Below, piece after piece: positions 35,501 through 47,060 of a stretch of DNA of 64,000 bases. The DNA is from Larix kaempferi (Eukaryota > Streptophyta > Pinopsida > Pinales > Pinaceae), in NCBI GenBank assembly GCA_027924585.1, contig BSBM01000361.1, positions 62,525,501-62,589,500 of the forward strand, given 5' to 3'. Both the position numbers and the translations under genes were made by a program. Numbering within the stretch: the stretch's first letter is position 1; every line of letters begins with the position of its first letter. The notes beneath the pieces are model-generated. The model was given only the letters and a program-made list of their open reading frames with translations. It made no database searches and was not told the origin of the DNA.

Positions 35501-35890
35501 CGGGCGCTCTGAAGAACCGGGACTCGGCGCAATCAAACCCTTGCGGGGTTTAGCAGGCGGGCTGTCACTGCCTAAATTCCCGATACTTTCAGGAGAAAGT
35601 CCTCTGGTGCGCAGGGACCTTCGAAGTACAGAGAGTTCGGGTTCTTTTTCTCGCTTGGGAGGCTTATAACCCTTCGGCTCCAACCTTCAAAAAATACAAA
35701 ATTTGTTCAATTATCCTGGCTGCGCAATCTTGGAAGGCATTTGAGGGATGAGGAATGGAACTTACTTGGGTTTTTTAGAGACAGAGCGAAGGAACTGAGC
35801 TGTGTCGTGCACACGAAGAGCCGCTAACATCTCCTGGTTGCGCTGGACATTTTCGAGCCTCTTGCGCTCGTATTCTGTCATTTGCTCCAT
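29563..35890 (-). CDS. WD40 protein, WDR76-like DDB1-CUL4 substrate receptor (five exons)
   Basis: The spliced frame is 35890-35766, 35684-35081, 32870-32461, 30675-30577 and 29773-29563 (125+604+410+99+211 nt), exactly 483 codons. It starts MEQMTEYERKRLENVQRNQE, the usual N-terminal helix of WDR76 homologues, has a basic linker (YKPPKREKEPELSVLRRSLR), then WD40 blades: SGDREGHLSLWDAD (about 207-210), SCSYDGFIRCMDIEKEVF, STSSLDGTANIWDVR (342-345), YFSPSGNYLATTSYDN and a last blade ending GGQVYLW. WDVR is a WDxR box, which in this family contacts DDB1 of the CUL4 ubiquitin ligase. WDR76-type proteins work in the nucleus on chromatin and DNA damage responses. No stop or shift breaks the frame. 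Introns are 81, 2210, 1785 and 803 bp. It is likely functional. Confidence 0.92.
30570..30577 (-). other. candidate GC donor of intron 4
   Basis: Exon 4 ends TTTCAG and the intron begins GCATGG (G at 30576, C at 30575). The acceptor is TTTTGCAG (29774). This joins AG+A into an arginine and gives SSFRAIWGWDD, which suits the family. A GT two bases past the GCAT (CATG/GTTCCC) with acceptor GCAGAG would also keep frame but inserts a histidine. Confidence 0.65.
31469..31700 (+). repeat. tandem pair of a 155-bp repeat in intron 3 (second copy split)
   Basis: CCAACCAGTTGAGGGTTGG starts at 31469 and CCAACCAGTTGAGTGTTGG at 31632. Copy 1 runs to about 31623 through GGTTTCTTAGACCAAAGGCC and an A-rich end ATACACTAACATGACTGC. 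Copy 2 stops at 31700 and resumes at 32309. Upstream, 31372-31435 has tRNA-like boxes (TTAGCTTATTCAG and AGATTCAATTCC), so the unit may be a SINE. Confidence 0.85.
31696..31700. repeat. 5-bp target duplication of the solo LTR, left
   Basis: AAATA directly before TGTTGAG, repeated at 32304-32308. Confidence 0.88.
31701..32303 (+). mobile_element. 603-bp solo LTR in intron 3 of the WD40 gene
   Basis: It starts TGTTGAGAT and ends ATCTTAACA, a nine-base terminal inverted repeat with one mismatch and the TG...CA ends of LTRs. It is flanked by AAATA on both sides. TATAAATAG lies at 31996-32004, the right place for the LTR promoter, with a transcript-like end rich in T and G after it. No internal retrotransposon genes are present, so this is a solo LTR left by recombination between two LTRs. 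It cuts the second copy of the 155-bp repeat. Confidence 0.92.
32304..32388 (+). repeat. right target duplication and rest of the split 155-bp repeat
   Basis: AAATA at 32304-32308 is followed by CCCCTAAGTCATGGTTTCTT and the remainder of copy 2, ending ATACACTAACATGACTAC as copy 1 does. Confidence 0.87.
32981..33070. repeat. about 46-bp tandem duplication in intron 2
   Basis: CTTCAAAGCARTATTGGAAT and AAATGCTTTCAGGCAGATT occur twice in a row. Confidence 0.85.
34480..34830. repeat. 175-bp tandem duplication in intron 2
   Basis: The phrases GGAACRGTATTAAGCAA, CCACTTTTATTA and CACAACGCCATAGA recur at an offset of 175 bases (34491 and 34666) with moderate divergence. Confidence 0.85.
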
Positions 35891-35901
35891 CGTTGTTACT
35901 G

Positions 35902-35985
35902 CAGTACTCTGCGGGAAAGGAAATGTTAACCTCGATGGATAACCAGTACTCTGCGGAAATCGATATGTGAACCTCGATGGATTTT
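35902..35985. repeat. about 40-bp tandem duplication in the 5' leader of the WD40 gene
   Basis: CAGTACTCTGCGG and AACCTCGATGGAT occur twice, just upstream of the start codon, so the 5' UTR or proximal promoter carries a short duplication. Confidence 0.75.
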
Positions 35986-36066
35986 CAGGATAAGTGAGGA
36001 GCGAAAGATCTCTGAAGAAAAATACAGAACCTTCTTAAAGAGATATGCAATTTGTAACGAAAAAAT

Positions 36067-36074
36067 GGCGGGAA
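36067..36074 (-). promoter_or_regulatory. E2F-like site upstream of the WD40 gene
   Basis: The minus strand reads TTCCCGCC, followed by an A/T run, about 180 bases before the start codon. This matches the E2F core, common before S-phase and replication genes. There is no clear TATA box, as is usual for such promoters. Confidence 0.45.
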
Positions 36075-36180
36075 CGTAAGAGGGCGCCTTTCTTCGTGAT
36101 ACGTGGCATTAGGTTTATTTGTATTTATGACTAGGAGGCTCGGTTGGTGATCGGGAGGTCTATATATGTGGTTAGAATAA

Positions 36181-36464
36181 CTCCAACGAGCGCCTTATTT
36201 GACTTAGTTCACCTATTAAAAAATTAGTAAATTTTTAAAATCTAAAAAAATTAAGACAGTAAAAATTATAATAATTAGTTGTTAAAAGGATAGTGAGAAT
36301 AATTATGTCCCAGAAGGGGAACATATATATATCACCTAGTTGTATTAATTTACTTTAAAACTAAAAATTTCTCATATGAACTATATCAAAACTATGGTTT
36401 AATTTATTTAATATTTTTTTAAATATTTAAAATTTATATTTTTTAAAATATTGATTCGTTGGAG
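36181..36464. mobile_element. 284-bp MITE
   Basis: It begins CTCCAACGAGCGCC and ends TCGTTGGAG, a nine-base perfect terminal inverted repeat. The inside is AT-rich and non-coding. The size and CTCCAACGA ends fit a non-autonomous DNA transposon. A clean target duplication is not seen. Confidence 0.6.
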
Positions 36465-39400
36465 GAGGTGACGTAGTCCTCGATTTTTGCATCCTACGAT
36501 GGGGCTGCAAGCTGACGTCACCTCTGCACCTTTGTCAGGCTCTTAATTAATGAGAATGAATAATTGTTTTAGGTTTTTGCGTTTTTCCTGTGCAGGCTTG
36601 CGCTGGTGCTGGTGGGTTCCCCCATATGCCTAACATTGCATACATGTTGGCTTCAGCTGCACTTGCTTTTAATTTTACCATCGAACATTGCACAACCGGA
36701 ATGATACATCCAGCTGCCCGAGCATTTGAGTAAATGTGGGAGCAAAATGGATGTTAACTGTAACCTGACATGAACAGACACAGTTCGATGATTATTTTGA
36801 AACTCTCAGTACTGGATTATCTCGAAACCCTTCACACGAAGCTATATAGTGTGATTCTGCCTCGTGGCACACTGTCAGGTTTTTTTTTCCCTGTGTCCTC
36901 CTTGTTCTGTGTATACATGTCCTGTGAGGTGCATTGAGGCTGTGAGAGTTGGATTTAGCAATTGAGGTGCATTCACTCTAGAGTCCAGCCTTCTTCTCTT
37001 CCATTCGGCCGATGGCCATGCACCAAGACTCTGCGCGATGTTGGAAGTTCTCATATTTTCCAAGCCTCACTATGACGGTTAATATTGTCCTCAAGGGTAT
37101 AACTCAGGTTCCTTTAGGGTATTGCTCAGAGAACTAGGAACTTACAATACCGCATTCTCGATTAAGTTCAACGCTTTTATTCTGCTTACTTCAACGCTGC
37201 TTCTCTTTCAATGATGTGGGAAATAATCTGAAACCTAACTTATGATATTGTACGCAGAAGCAGAAGGGTCGAGGGACTTGCTGCATGCAGCTACAGGTTA
37301 TTTTCGAGGCCCAGGACATTTCTGGGTAAGTTCAAAACCTACAGGGATGTTTTGAGTTCTGTCTTTAGGGTTTTGAGGGGTTTCTTTTCCAACTTCCGTC
37401 CCTTTTTTATGCATGTGTTGGATGCCAACTCAACTTGGCCATGGGCTTGAAGGCTTCAAATTTGAAGCCTGGTGGCATCGAACTTAGGGGCGACGCATCA
37501 ATATTTTGGAAACACTTGGCAAATGAAATCCCCTTTTGGTGTTGAGATTTGGTCCTTGATCACTGAGCCTTAAGGCTTTGTGAATTCATCGCATTACTCA
37601 TAGAGTCTCTCCACAGAGCTTGCGGATTGAAGGGAGGAGAGTTATCCTTACGCTCAGCTAAATTATTTACTTTTAGGTATTACTTATTAAACTACTTAGT
37701 ATATCGTTATGGTGTTTTATACAGAGTTGAAATATCCTCCTTTACATGCTTCAGATGAAATCCATGAGAATGGATGGAGCACTCAGCTAAATTATTCACT
37801 TTCAACTAAATGGATGGAGCGCTCATCATGCTTTCCCTTTTTTTTGTATAGGCTAACTTTCTTACTTTATGATATTTCTAACAGGGTAAACTCAGCTTAT
37901 GGCTTACCCTTGAAGGAATTCCATACTGAGTTCCTTCCCAAGAAGCAGGTTTTCTATATATTTCTACCGGGTTTCCACGGTCGTCCTTCAAAAATGTCAA
38001 ACTACGAAACCTTACCGGGTTTGCAGGTTTGAGGATGAGCAGTGTGGTAGGTTGCAACATTATTTACTTGTAAGACAAGTTCCTATACCAACGGATGTCA
38101 TGTCCTCGGGTTGCTATCGATTATAAGCTTTATTATTTTATAGGCACTCTCGACACTCGAGATTTATTCCAAATTTACTAAGAGTTCTGTGAGATTTCTT
38201 CCAAAGTTACTAAGAGTTCCACGGAAGCAACTATCATGTCTGCACTTGAAAAGTTGGGTGAAGCTTTAAGGAAGGAAAACATACTCTATTATGTTACCCA
38301 TGTGCATATGCATTTGAAATGAAGAAACCTAATTATTAAATAATTTACTAAGTGAACAAACCTAAATGTAGATGAACTATGGTTAAATCTCAATGGATGT
38401 TGTTCGTACCTGCCTTTACTCTGTCATTTTAAAATTGAAAATTTTATGTCAAAGTGAAACTGGAAAGGTAGAGGTGTCAGTCCATGTAATAATTTATTTA
38501 AAACATCGACACATACAATCATATGTGCCATCACCAAGAAACCACGTTTTCAACACCTAACTTTGGGATCTCTGACAATCTATGCCATGCAGTAATTCCT
38601 CTATTGAAAGTAGAAGAAATCCAATCTTAATATAAAGTGGACTTGGATTCTTAATAGATTAATATGAAGGATTGACGACTTATGCTATGTAATTTTGATA
38701 AGCACTGCCTGATATGCTTTCAAATTGTCCGGAAACTATCGTCAATTTCATTTAAAGTGTACTGTGATACCATATCACAGGTGTGCTATCACAGGTGTGC
38801 TCTGAGTTTTAGTTGTACTTTCGTAATGTTCAACACACACTGTGAACTGTTCACAATGTTGCTTCGAATACCATTGCGATTCGTGCCTATTTCAAACATT
38901 TCATCAATGTTCACGTTCCCTCAAATTGGTTTGTATGCATATCTATTGCTTAATTCCAGAGTCTACATCTAATAAATACCCCATCCACATTACATATATA
39001 ATAAATTGGTTTGTTGACTTTCTCTCCCAAAGTTTGGATGTTGGATGCTTCAAAAAAGGCTTGGAAGATGACTTTTATATATATAATCATTATCACATGT
39101 CTCTTCCAAATACATTCAATGCACCATGGGAAGTTGTGTTACATTCAGAATTAATAAAATAATACTAAACATTTACGATGATGGAGCATACTGGAGCTGG
39201 ACCAGCATTATAATCTAGCATCTATATCAATACCTGCGTAGTGGATCTTTTCTATAGTGCACACACAATTCGAAGAGGCAAACAATAAGCTTATCCGACT
39301 TTAATTAATTTATGTAGATCTTAGAGGTAACCTTAATTCCGAGCATCATAGCATTCTCTACAATTCCATGTCATCAAAACTTGTTTACATCTTCTTATTG

Positions 39401-40806
39401 CCCCGCATGAATCTGGAGTTATCTTGTTCACAACGAATATCATGGTGCTCATGAAAAGTGTAAGGAGGCGGCTTGATTTTCTTATTTTATGTTTCTATGG
39501 ACAGATATATTTTATATCCATTTTAAATTAAAAAATAATATATCAATTAAGACAACTGAAGGTGAGCTTTTCGATACCGCAAAGTTGTGGTGGAGAAGAT
39601 TGTAAAACACGAAAATAGTTGTGCAGAGCTGCATTTAGGAAGGTCACATGACACTTTCATATTATATTATTGTCTTTAATTTTGTGCAAGCAAGCACTAT
39701 TACAAAAGAGCAATGCAATTCTTGTTATAGTGCAACACATTTATGGAATGCTTTAGCTTTAAAGAGGTTTAGTGTGTTGTTAGTTATCAAGTTTGGTTAT
39801 TAGAGATATGGTTTTTTTAAAAGTAACTTAGTTTCATGGGAATTTTTTTTTTTCATTTTAAATTTAAATTTATTGATAATTTAGTTGTTAAAATGCGGAG
39901 AGGCATTCTTCTAATTATATAATAATAGTTTATTTTTAATATCATTATTAATAGAGATATCAATTTGGTAAGTGAGGTTTTCTCTGCACTAAAGTTTTCA
40001 GAGAGGTGTGCATACCCTAGGTCCACTCAGGTTGTACTATATCTAGGTTGATAAAAAGGAAAGGTCACTAAATATGTTGATAAAGAAGGAATGTCTTCTA
40101 GTAAACTATTAAGGATCTTCCTTAACCTAAAATAATTAGGAAGGGTAAGAAGGGTAGGCTTTTAAGAGTCAGTAAAGTGAGTGAAGAGCTAGTTTGATAA
40201 GAAATTATTGTAACTATAGAGTGAGTCCTATAACAATCAAGAGTGAGGAAGATTGTAGAAGGAATAAAGGATTTTATTTTAGAAAATAATATTTCCATGA
40301 ATGAGGATGGTCGTCACCTCCATAACTCCATACTACTTATAAATGCTAGTTGGCTCTCACCATTATTTATATAAAACTTGAAATATAACTAGTTGGCGGC
40401 CCATAAGGGGGTATACTTCCACTCTTGCAAGATGCCTTTGGGGCAAACTTCCACTTCTGCAAGATGTCTCTGTGTCTTGTATTGCTACATGTTTCCCTGC
40501 ATTATGGGAAGACGAGCTCTTAACCAATGCAGTTTTAGGTCTTACCCCATGATCAAAAGGATGGTTTCAACCCCTTATGGTATGGTATCCCCAAAATACT
40601 TAGTATCCCTTGTTCTTTATCATCATTGAGACTAGGCATAGATTATGTAGTATTAAGTATTCACCATGATCTAAGTCTATACATGAAGTCAAATACTATA
40701 CTATTTGAAGTTTTACCTCATGCAAAAAGGCATATTTTTAAGCAATAATATATAGGATCCCGCGCACACTCCCCCACCTACCAGGTCGATTACCAGTAAG
40801 GGCACA
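36465..40806. other. intergenic DNA, no recognised gene
   Basis: GGTGACGT (36468) and ACGTCACC (36514) form an inverted pair. Frames at 37709-38032 and 38682-39162 are open for about 100 codons but have no family look. A CTGGGTAAGTTC donor-like site lies at 37323, so an untranslated transcript is possible. A 13-bp GATGGAGC duplication lies near 37773-37820. CACAGGTGTGCT is doubled near 38775-38801. The 40.0-40.7 kb part resembles decayed retroelement leader DNA but shows no motif. Confidence 0.4.
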
Positions 40807-42156
40807 ATGGTCATCGACGACGTGGACTATCATTTTGATGTCCACTGCAGTCCCATCTTCTGTACGGAACAGGAAATGTGCGGCTCGGAGGCATTATGGG
40901 ATGAACAAGAAGAAATCATGTCACAAATTAACAACGTACCACCTTGCGAACTATTAACTGCTGATGACACGAAATCTCATGCGAACGATCCCACTCGGTT
41001 AAAAACCACGAGCGAGTTTAAGCCAGGCAAATCCAAAGGAATTAGGCCGAAGAAATCATATGTAGAACTCACAGTCGATAAGGACATTCAGCTGGAACAG
41101 ATACCTGCTTATTTAAAATTGGCACTGATAGGAAGATTCTGGGCAGAGACTCTCTGTTACGGTGGATGGAGATGAATTGGAGCGTTATACTGGGCTACAC
41201 TCCAGAGTTCCACGTTCACCCGTGAGGGTGGTTTCTAACCAGCATAGATCCATCTTAAACCCATATCTATCAAGCACCGAGAGGGATCCAATTTCTTGAG
41301 GTGTATTTCTTTTTTAAATTTAAACTCAAGAAATTTGATATCTCTTGATTAATAGACCTTGGTTTAAGTTTTAAACGAACATCGAACATCAATTTTTTAA
41401 ATACTTTTCATAATATTTTATTTTATGAGCCGACATGAATTTATTAATGGACGACATAATATAATTTATTACTTTTTACTATTAGATGTAATGCTACATC
41501 ACACATGTAACGCTACACATACACGTTACAACATCTCCCCCATACTGGGCTGTAGAGCACCTCATTTCACTAGGTGCAATTAAGATGAGGGAGAAGGAAG
41601 ACGGCCAAAAACTCCTCGAAAGACACTGGCATTGGGGGTCGTCGGGTCTAATTCTAAAAAACTGGAGGGTGGACTTTAACTCGAAAAAGGAACCCCATAA
41701 TTAGCAGCAAGTCTGGGTCATCTTACCGGGGTTACCCTTGGTTTTTTGGCAAGAACAAATTTTCCAGGCAATCGGAAACAAGATTGGGAAATTTGTGGCC
41801 CTAGAGGAGAACTGGGAATAAAAAATCAATCTTCGGTGTGCTAGAATCCTGGTGGAATTGGACTTGCGGGAAGGTCTGTATGAAGAATTGGTAATTGTCA
41901 TGCACGGAAGCACTTGGTCGCAACGGTTGGATTATTGGAAGTTGCCTTTCCGGTGTTTTAGCTGTCGCAAGGTTGGCCATTTACAGAAAGATTGTCCTGT
42001 TCGCAAGGAGCTCCCTCAGTTCAAAAAGACCTCCTTAAGCTCGTTTTCCACGTTAGGATATAGTCGAGCGAAAGGTGGTGAGGAGAAGTCGCAGCTGCTA
42101 CTTTTGGATGATAGATATATGGATAAAGGAAAGTCACGGACAAGCGTTTTATCCTA
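40807..42156 (+). pseudogene. LINE-3 ORF1 with an internal insertion
   Basis: The ATG at 40807 opens a 122-codon N-terminal part ending in ALIGRFWAETLCYGG, the start of the DUF4283-like domain, then a TGA. The domain resumes after about 300 bases of unrelated AT-rich DNA with SSGLILKNWRVDFNSKK and VWVILPGLPLVFW, then LDYWKLPFRCFSCRKVGH, a CX2CX4HX4C knuckle at about 41950-41994. A polar tail follows. Stops include TAG at 41702 and TAA at 41819. The RNA-binding product cannot be made. Confidence 0.82.
41235..41545. other. AT-rich insertion in LINE-3 ORF1
   Basis: LINE text is recognisable up to HPRGWF-like codons at about 41232 and from WAVEHLISLG at about 41548. Between them lies non-coding DNA with no LINE homology. 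The edges are soft and I see no clear inverted repeat or target duplication. Confidence 0.5.
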
Positions 42157-42619
42157 GACCCCAAAGGGGGACCACTCAGCTGGACCTATCATCAAGAACG
42201 CCTTAGTTGATCCACTTCAGGACGAAACGTCTTCTTCGGTCTATAGAGTTAATGCCACTAATAATCCTTTAGTCAATTCCTCTTGTTTGAATAATAAAAC
42301 TTTATCTAAGAGCTCAGACAAAGAAAACTTGTCAACTATAAAAAGCTCGTCGTCTCGAAAATAAGTTTTGCCCATCCCGAATTCTTAGTCAAATCAAAGA
42401 AAGGAGTATAACTTGAGATCCAAAAAATCCACGTTGGAAGTGGAGGATTGTGTCTCAATGGGTGGTCTTGTCGTCAATCCGCCCCCAAAAAGCTCAGGTC
42501 AGAAGAAAATCGCTGTTATCAAAAGCCCAAAAAAGCGGTTCTGGATGTCATAAAAGGAAGGCAATCCTTAATAACTCGGGCCCTTATAGTGGAAATGGCC
42601 CCAAACAAGGATCCCTAAT

Positions 42620-45600
42620 GTTAATTCTCTGTTTAAACGTAAGGGGGCTTGGGGGGGCCTCCAAAAAACCGCTCTAAAAAGGTTAATAGCTAACCTAAAA
42701 CCAACGGTACTTCTGTTTCAAGAAACCATGATGGAGGGTAAAAGGGCTAAGGAAGCAGTTAGCGAATGTGTCAATAACTGGAATATGGAAAGTACATACA
42801 CTGATGGGCATTTTGGAGGCACTCTTACGGCTTGGAGCCCATATTTGAAGTTGATATTTGTATCATGATATGGCTCAGTCTTAGGGACCTTGCTGGAAGA
42901 TGGCGAGATTGGACTAAGTTTCACAATCCTAAACATTTACGGTCCCTTTTATGACAGGAAAGTTTTATGGGAATCGGTTGGAAATTCAAGCGCTATGGAC
43001 CAGACCAACTTGATAATGGGTAGAGATTTAAACCTGGCCCTCACTCAGAATGAGGTTTGGGGAAAGAATGCGAGGACTTATGCTCTATGTTCTTATTTTG
43101 GATATTTCTTCGAGAACAAAGGATTGGTGGACATTGCTCCTTCAAAGTTGGATCCCACTTGGAGAAATAAAAGAGGTGGAGATCAGGCTATATCGAAGAG
43201 ATTGGATCGATTCTTGGTTTCAGACAACCTAGTCAATGATCGTTTGATTCTTCAATCAATGATCAAAGTTGGAGGAAATTCGGACCATAGGCCGATAGTT
43301 TTAAGAGTAAGGGTCCCGGAAAAAAAGCCTCCAACCCCTTTTAAATTCAACCCCCACTGGCTTTTAGAGAATAATTATAAGACCCTAATATTAGATGCAC
43401 AAAAGCCTCTAAGAGAAGTCCTGAATCACTCTATGATGCAACAATTTGTTGATAATATGGCAAAGATGAAAAAGATCTCAAAAGATTGGGAAAACAGTCA
43501 TAACCTCTCAGAACGTAGAACTCTCAGGGTTATAAGACAAAATAAAAGAACTCTATGTTAACAATAGGGAAGGTGTTTTTACTTCAGAAGAAATTGAGAC
43601 CCTGAAACTCCTTAAAGGAAAAAAGGATTTGCTGCTTCTGCAGGAGGAACATAAATGGAGATTAAAAAGTAGGGCCCTCTGGCTAAAGGAAGGAGATCAA
43701 AATACTAAATTCTTTCACAAATATGCATCTTATCGGAAGAATATAAATACAATTCATGAAATCAGGACAGGGCAAGGAAATCTGGCTCGTTCTTTCACAG
43801 AAAAAGCTAGAGCAGTTGTTGATCACTTTCAAAATATCTCAGTAGAACCTGGAGGATGCCCAATTTCAAAAATTTGGGAGGTGATTGGTCTTTTCCCTAG
43901 ACTAATTACAGATGAAATGAATGCAAAGTTAACCAAGGATATTTCTGAAGAGGAAATTCAGTATGTTGTCCATTCCTTCCAAAAAGGAAAAAGCCCTGGT
44001 CTGGATGGCTTCACTTTGGAATTTTTCATCGGATTCTATGATAAAATAAAAGATGATTTGGTGGCAGTGGTTAAGGAATCTCAGAAGTCTAGAAAAGTGT
44101 TGGGTAGCTTTAACTCAACCTTCATAACCTTGATTCCAAAAAAACAGAAAACTGAAACCTTTGACGACTTCAGGCCAATATCATGTTGCAATATGATTTA
44201 TAAGGTGATCGCCAAGGTTATTGCTCTAAGATTGAAACCCATTCTGAGCAGTGTTGTAGCAGAAGAACAATTTGGCTTTTTGCATAACAGACAGATACAT
44301 GACGTTGTTTCGTTGACCCAGGAGGCAATTCACAGCATCAAGACTGAAAAAGCAGAGTGCTTTCGCTCTAAAACTAGATCTCTCAAAAGCATATGATATA
44401 GTAAATTGGACCTTTGTAAGACTTCTTCTGATCCAAATGGGAATGGCACTGTAAATGGTTGATAGGATCACGGGGTGCATTTAATCTATCTCCTTTGCAG
44501 TACTAATCAAAGGGTCACCCTCTAGCTTCGTTCGCCCTACTAGAGGCATCAAGCAAGGGTGCCCCCTTTCCCCCTTCTTGTTTCTTTTAGTTGCAGACGC
44601 TTTGAGCCGCCTAGTTCACAATGCTAAAGCTCTTGGAAGGATTAAAGGGGTTAAAGTATCCAGCTCATAAGAAATCACTCATACCCTTTTCGTAGACAAC
44701 GTTCTTCTGTTCCGCATTGGTTCGGAAGAAAATCCTAGGGCATATGCATCTATTCTCGATAAATACAAGATGGAAACAGGGATGGTGATAAACGAAGGGA
44801 AATCAAGTTTAAATCATAACGAGTTCTCATAGGTCTTGGCTTAGTAGGCAAAAGAGATTTTTCCTTACCCAACCACAACTATTTCTGAATGTTTCAAGTA
44901 TCTGGGTTTTTTTCTCAAACCAAACTGTTATGCCTTCCAAGACTGGGTCTGGTTGTATAAGAAAGTCGAAGCTCGAATTTCAAATTGGACCAATCGTTTT
45001 CTTTACAGAGGAGGCAGATTAGTCTTGGTTAAAGCTGTTCTGCAAAGTATCCCCATTTACTAGGCTTCCATTGCCTACATCCCCAAAGGAATCTTAACCA
45101 AGCTAAGAAAGAAGTGTTTCTCTTTTCTCTGGACAACCAGTAAACAAGCTGAAGGAATTCCCACGGCAAAATGGACAGTCATTTATCTTCCAAAAGAGCT
45201 GGGTGGTTGGGGAGTAAAAAATCTACCCCTATTCTGTAAGGCCTTGGCAGCAAAGTCATTATGGCGTCTAGCTCAAAATCCAAGCTCGTTATGGGGCAGG
45301 GTCATGAGCTCCAAATACTGTCGAAACTCGACTCTTGTCGAATGGTTCAGGAATCCTGCTAAAACTCATAAAAATGGATCGGCTGGGTAGAAAGCAATGG
45401 TGTTGGTTTTCCCTTTAGTATGTAATTGGACAGCATGGAGAGTAGGAAATGGGAAAAGTATAAGACTAGGAGAGGACTCTTGGGAAGGAGCAGGAGAGAA
45501 CTACAATTTGTCATGGTCTTTATTATCTCTGCTTAATACCCAAAGAATTCACAAGTTAACGGATGTGCAAGCTCAACATCCTCAACTAAAAGGAAAAGCG

Positions 45601-46760
45601 GGATGGAAAGACGCACAGGCTTTAAGTTTGAGTGGTGAAGAGGCTATGGAATGGAACAACTATGTGAATTCATTGGTTGTAATTTTTGTTCACTTAGATG
45701 AGGACGAATGGGACAAGCTTATTTGGACAAAGAATTCAATGAATGGAGAATTTACAGCAAAGAAGGGCTACGAAGCTGCCATCGTCGACTAGTCAGAGAG
45801 GGAAAAAAGTTGGTGGTGGAGCAAGGTTTGGGGGATCAACAACCCACTGAAAACCATTTTAACATTCTGGCTAGCTATGAACAACAAATTACTGACGCGG
45901 GAAAATCTGAGGAAAAGAGGAATCCAAGGACCAAGCATATGTATCTTGTGCAAATTAAATGAGGAACAGTCCTCTCATTTATTCACCTCTTGTCCCTATG
46001 CAAGAGATGTATGGACTTCGGCAGCAAGGAATTTCACTCATGATAGGACGATCACGAGCTGTGTTTTCTCCTTAGAAAAGTGTGCTCATAACTGGTGGCA
46101 GAACACAGGGGTACGTTGCTTCGACGCTTTCCCTACCCTCTTTGTGTACAGTATTTGGGAAGTTCATAACATAGCAATTTTTAAAAACTCATGGACCCCT
46201 GTGGATATAAATACTATGTTGTTGATTCACAAAACGCAGGAGCTCAAAACAGTTCCCAAACCAAGCAAATGTCGCGCGGTTTCTACGATAGACATAAACA
46301 AAAGCCAGCCTTGGGCCTTTTTTGATGGCGCAAGCCAAGGTGTTCCACCATTGGGAGGTGTTGGAAATGTCATTTATTTGTCCGAACATTGGAAAATTTC
46401 TATCAATTTTTTCATGGGCCAAGCCACCAACACCGAAGCAGAGCTTTCAGCTTTATGGATAGTTTTGAAGATAGCCGAGGATAGGAAGATTCCTAGATTA
46501 CGCATCTTTGGCGATTCAAAAACAGTGATAGACTGGGTAAATGGAAAAAGCTTTATCATAGCACCTCATCTTCACTATCTGCTAAAAGAAATACAAGATT
46601 TGAAGACAGCCTTTGAATCCGTCTCCTTCTCCCATGTATAGAGAGAGCTGAACTCAGAAGCAGACACCTTATCCAAATTGGCTCTAGCAATTCAACCTGG
46701 TATTTTAGAACGGGAGGAACTTAACAATGGACAAGTCTTTAACTTCTCCATTCAGACTTA
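42620..46760 (+). pseudogene. LINE-3 ORF2 (endonuclease, RT, zf-RVT, RNase H)
   Basis: The endonuclease begins MLILCLNVRGLGG (42620), with FQETMMEG, GRDLNLAL (canonical GGDLN), KRLDRFLVS and an intact SDHRPI. The RT section has LKEGDQNTKFFH, KSPGLDGF, RPISCCN, a shift near 44370, LDLSKAYD, KQGCPLSPF and FVDN at 44689-44700, where the second catalytic aspartate is asparagine. The thumb continues to VLQSIPIY. zf-RVT is intact (CILCKLNEEQSSHLFTSC, about 45940). RNase H (about 46310-46680) keeps FFDGASQ, NTEAEL, FGDSK and EADTLS, so all four acidic positions remain. One TAG lies before RELNSEAD. Several stops elsewhere. Confidence 0.9.
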
Positions 46761-46958
46761 AGGAGCATTTTCATCGTGATCAGCAGGAACGTGATGTTTT
46801 CAGTCAGTAGTCTCAACCTTTTTTGCATTCAGGAATTTTGGATGAGCTCTAGGCCCATGTGGCTCAGTCATTGAACATGCCCTTATGGTATTACAAAAAG
46901 ATCTTAGATTTCAGTGCATAATGCACAGTTTTTGTTTAAAAAATGTAAAGTTTAATGA

Positions 46959-46976
46959 CCTGCTCCGATGAGCAGG
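46959..46976 (+). other. 3' UTR hairpin of LINE-3
   Basis: CCTGCTC, CGAT, GAGCAGG makes a perfect seven-pair stem with a four-base loop about 80 bases before the A-rich end. LINE reverse transcriptases can recognise 3' stem-loops. Confidence 0.6.
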
Positions 46977-47060
46977 ATGCTCGATGAGCTATGATGTAAG
47001 TCCATTTGGACAGTCAATGTTATTCTCCATGAATAAAAAGATTTTTTTCTCAGGGAAAAA

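Larger units (their letters stand above)
40807..47060 (+). mobile_element. LINE-3: near full-length LINE
   Basis: ORF1, endonuclease, reverse transcriptase, zf-RVT and RNase H lie in order on the plus strand, followed by a 300-bp 3' UTR and an A-rich end at about 47030-47068. A perfect hairpin lies in the 3' UTR. The 5' end is set by the ORF1 start codon; the leader may begin earlier. No reliable target duplication was found because the 3' flank is a (TA)n run. Its endonuclease and RNase H text is closest to LINE-4, so these two form one subfamily. Confidence 0.88.

Noticed and set aside
38682-39162. two overlapping frames of about 100 codons
   Set aside because: Cysteine-, histidine- and phenylalanine-rich text from AT-rich DNA, with no domain and no splice context.
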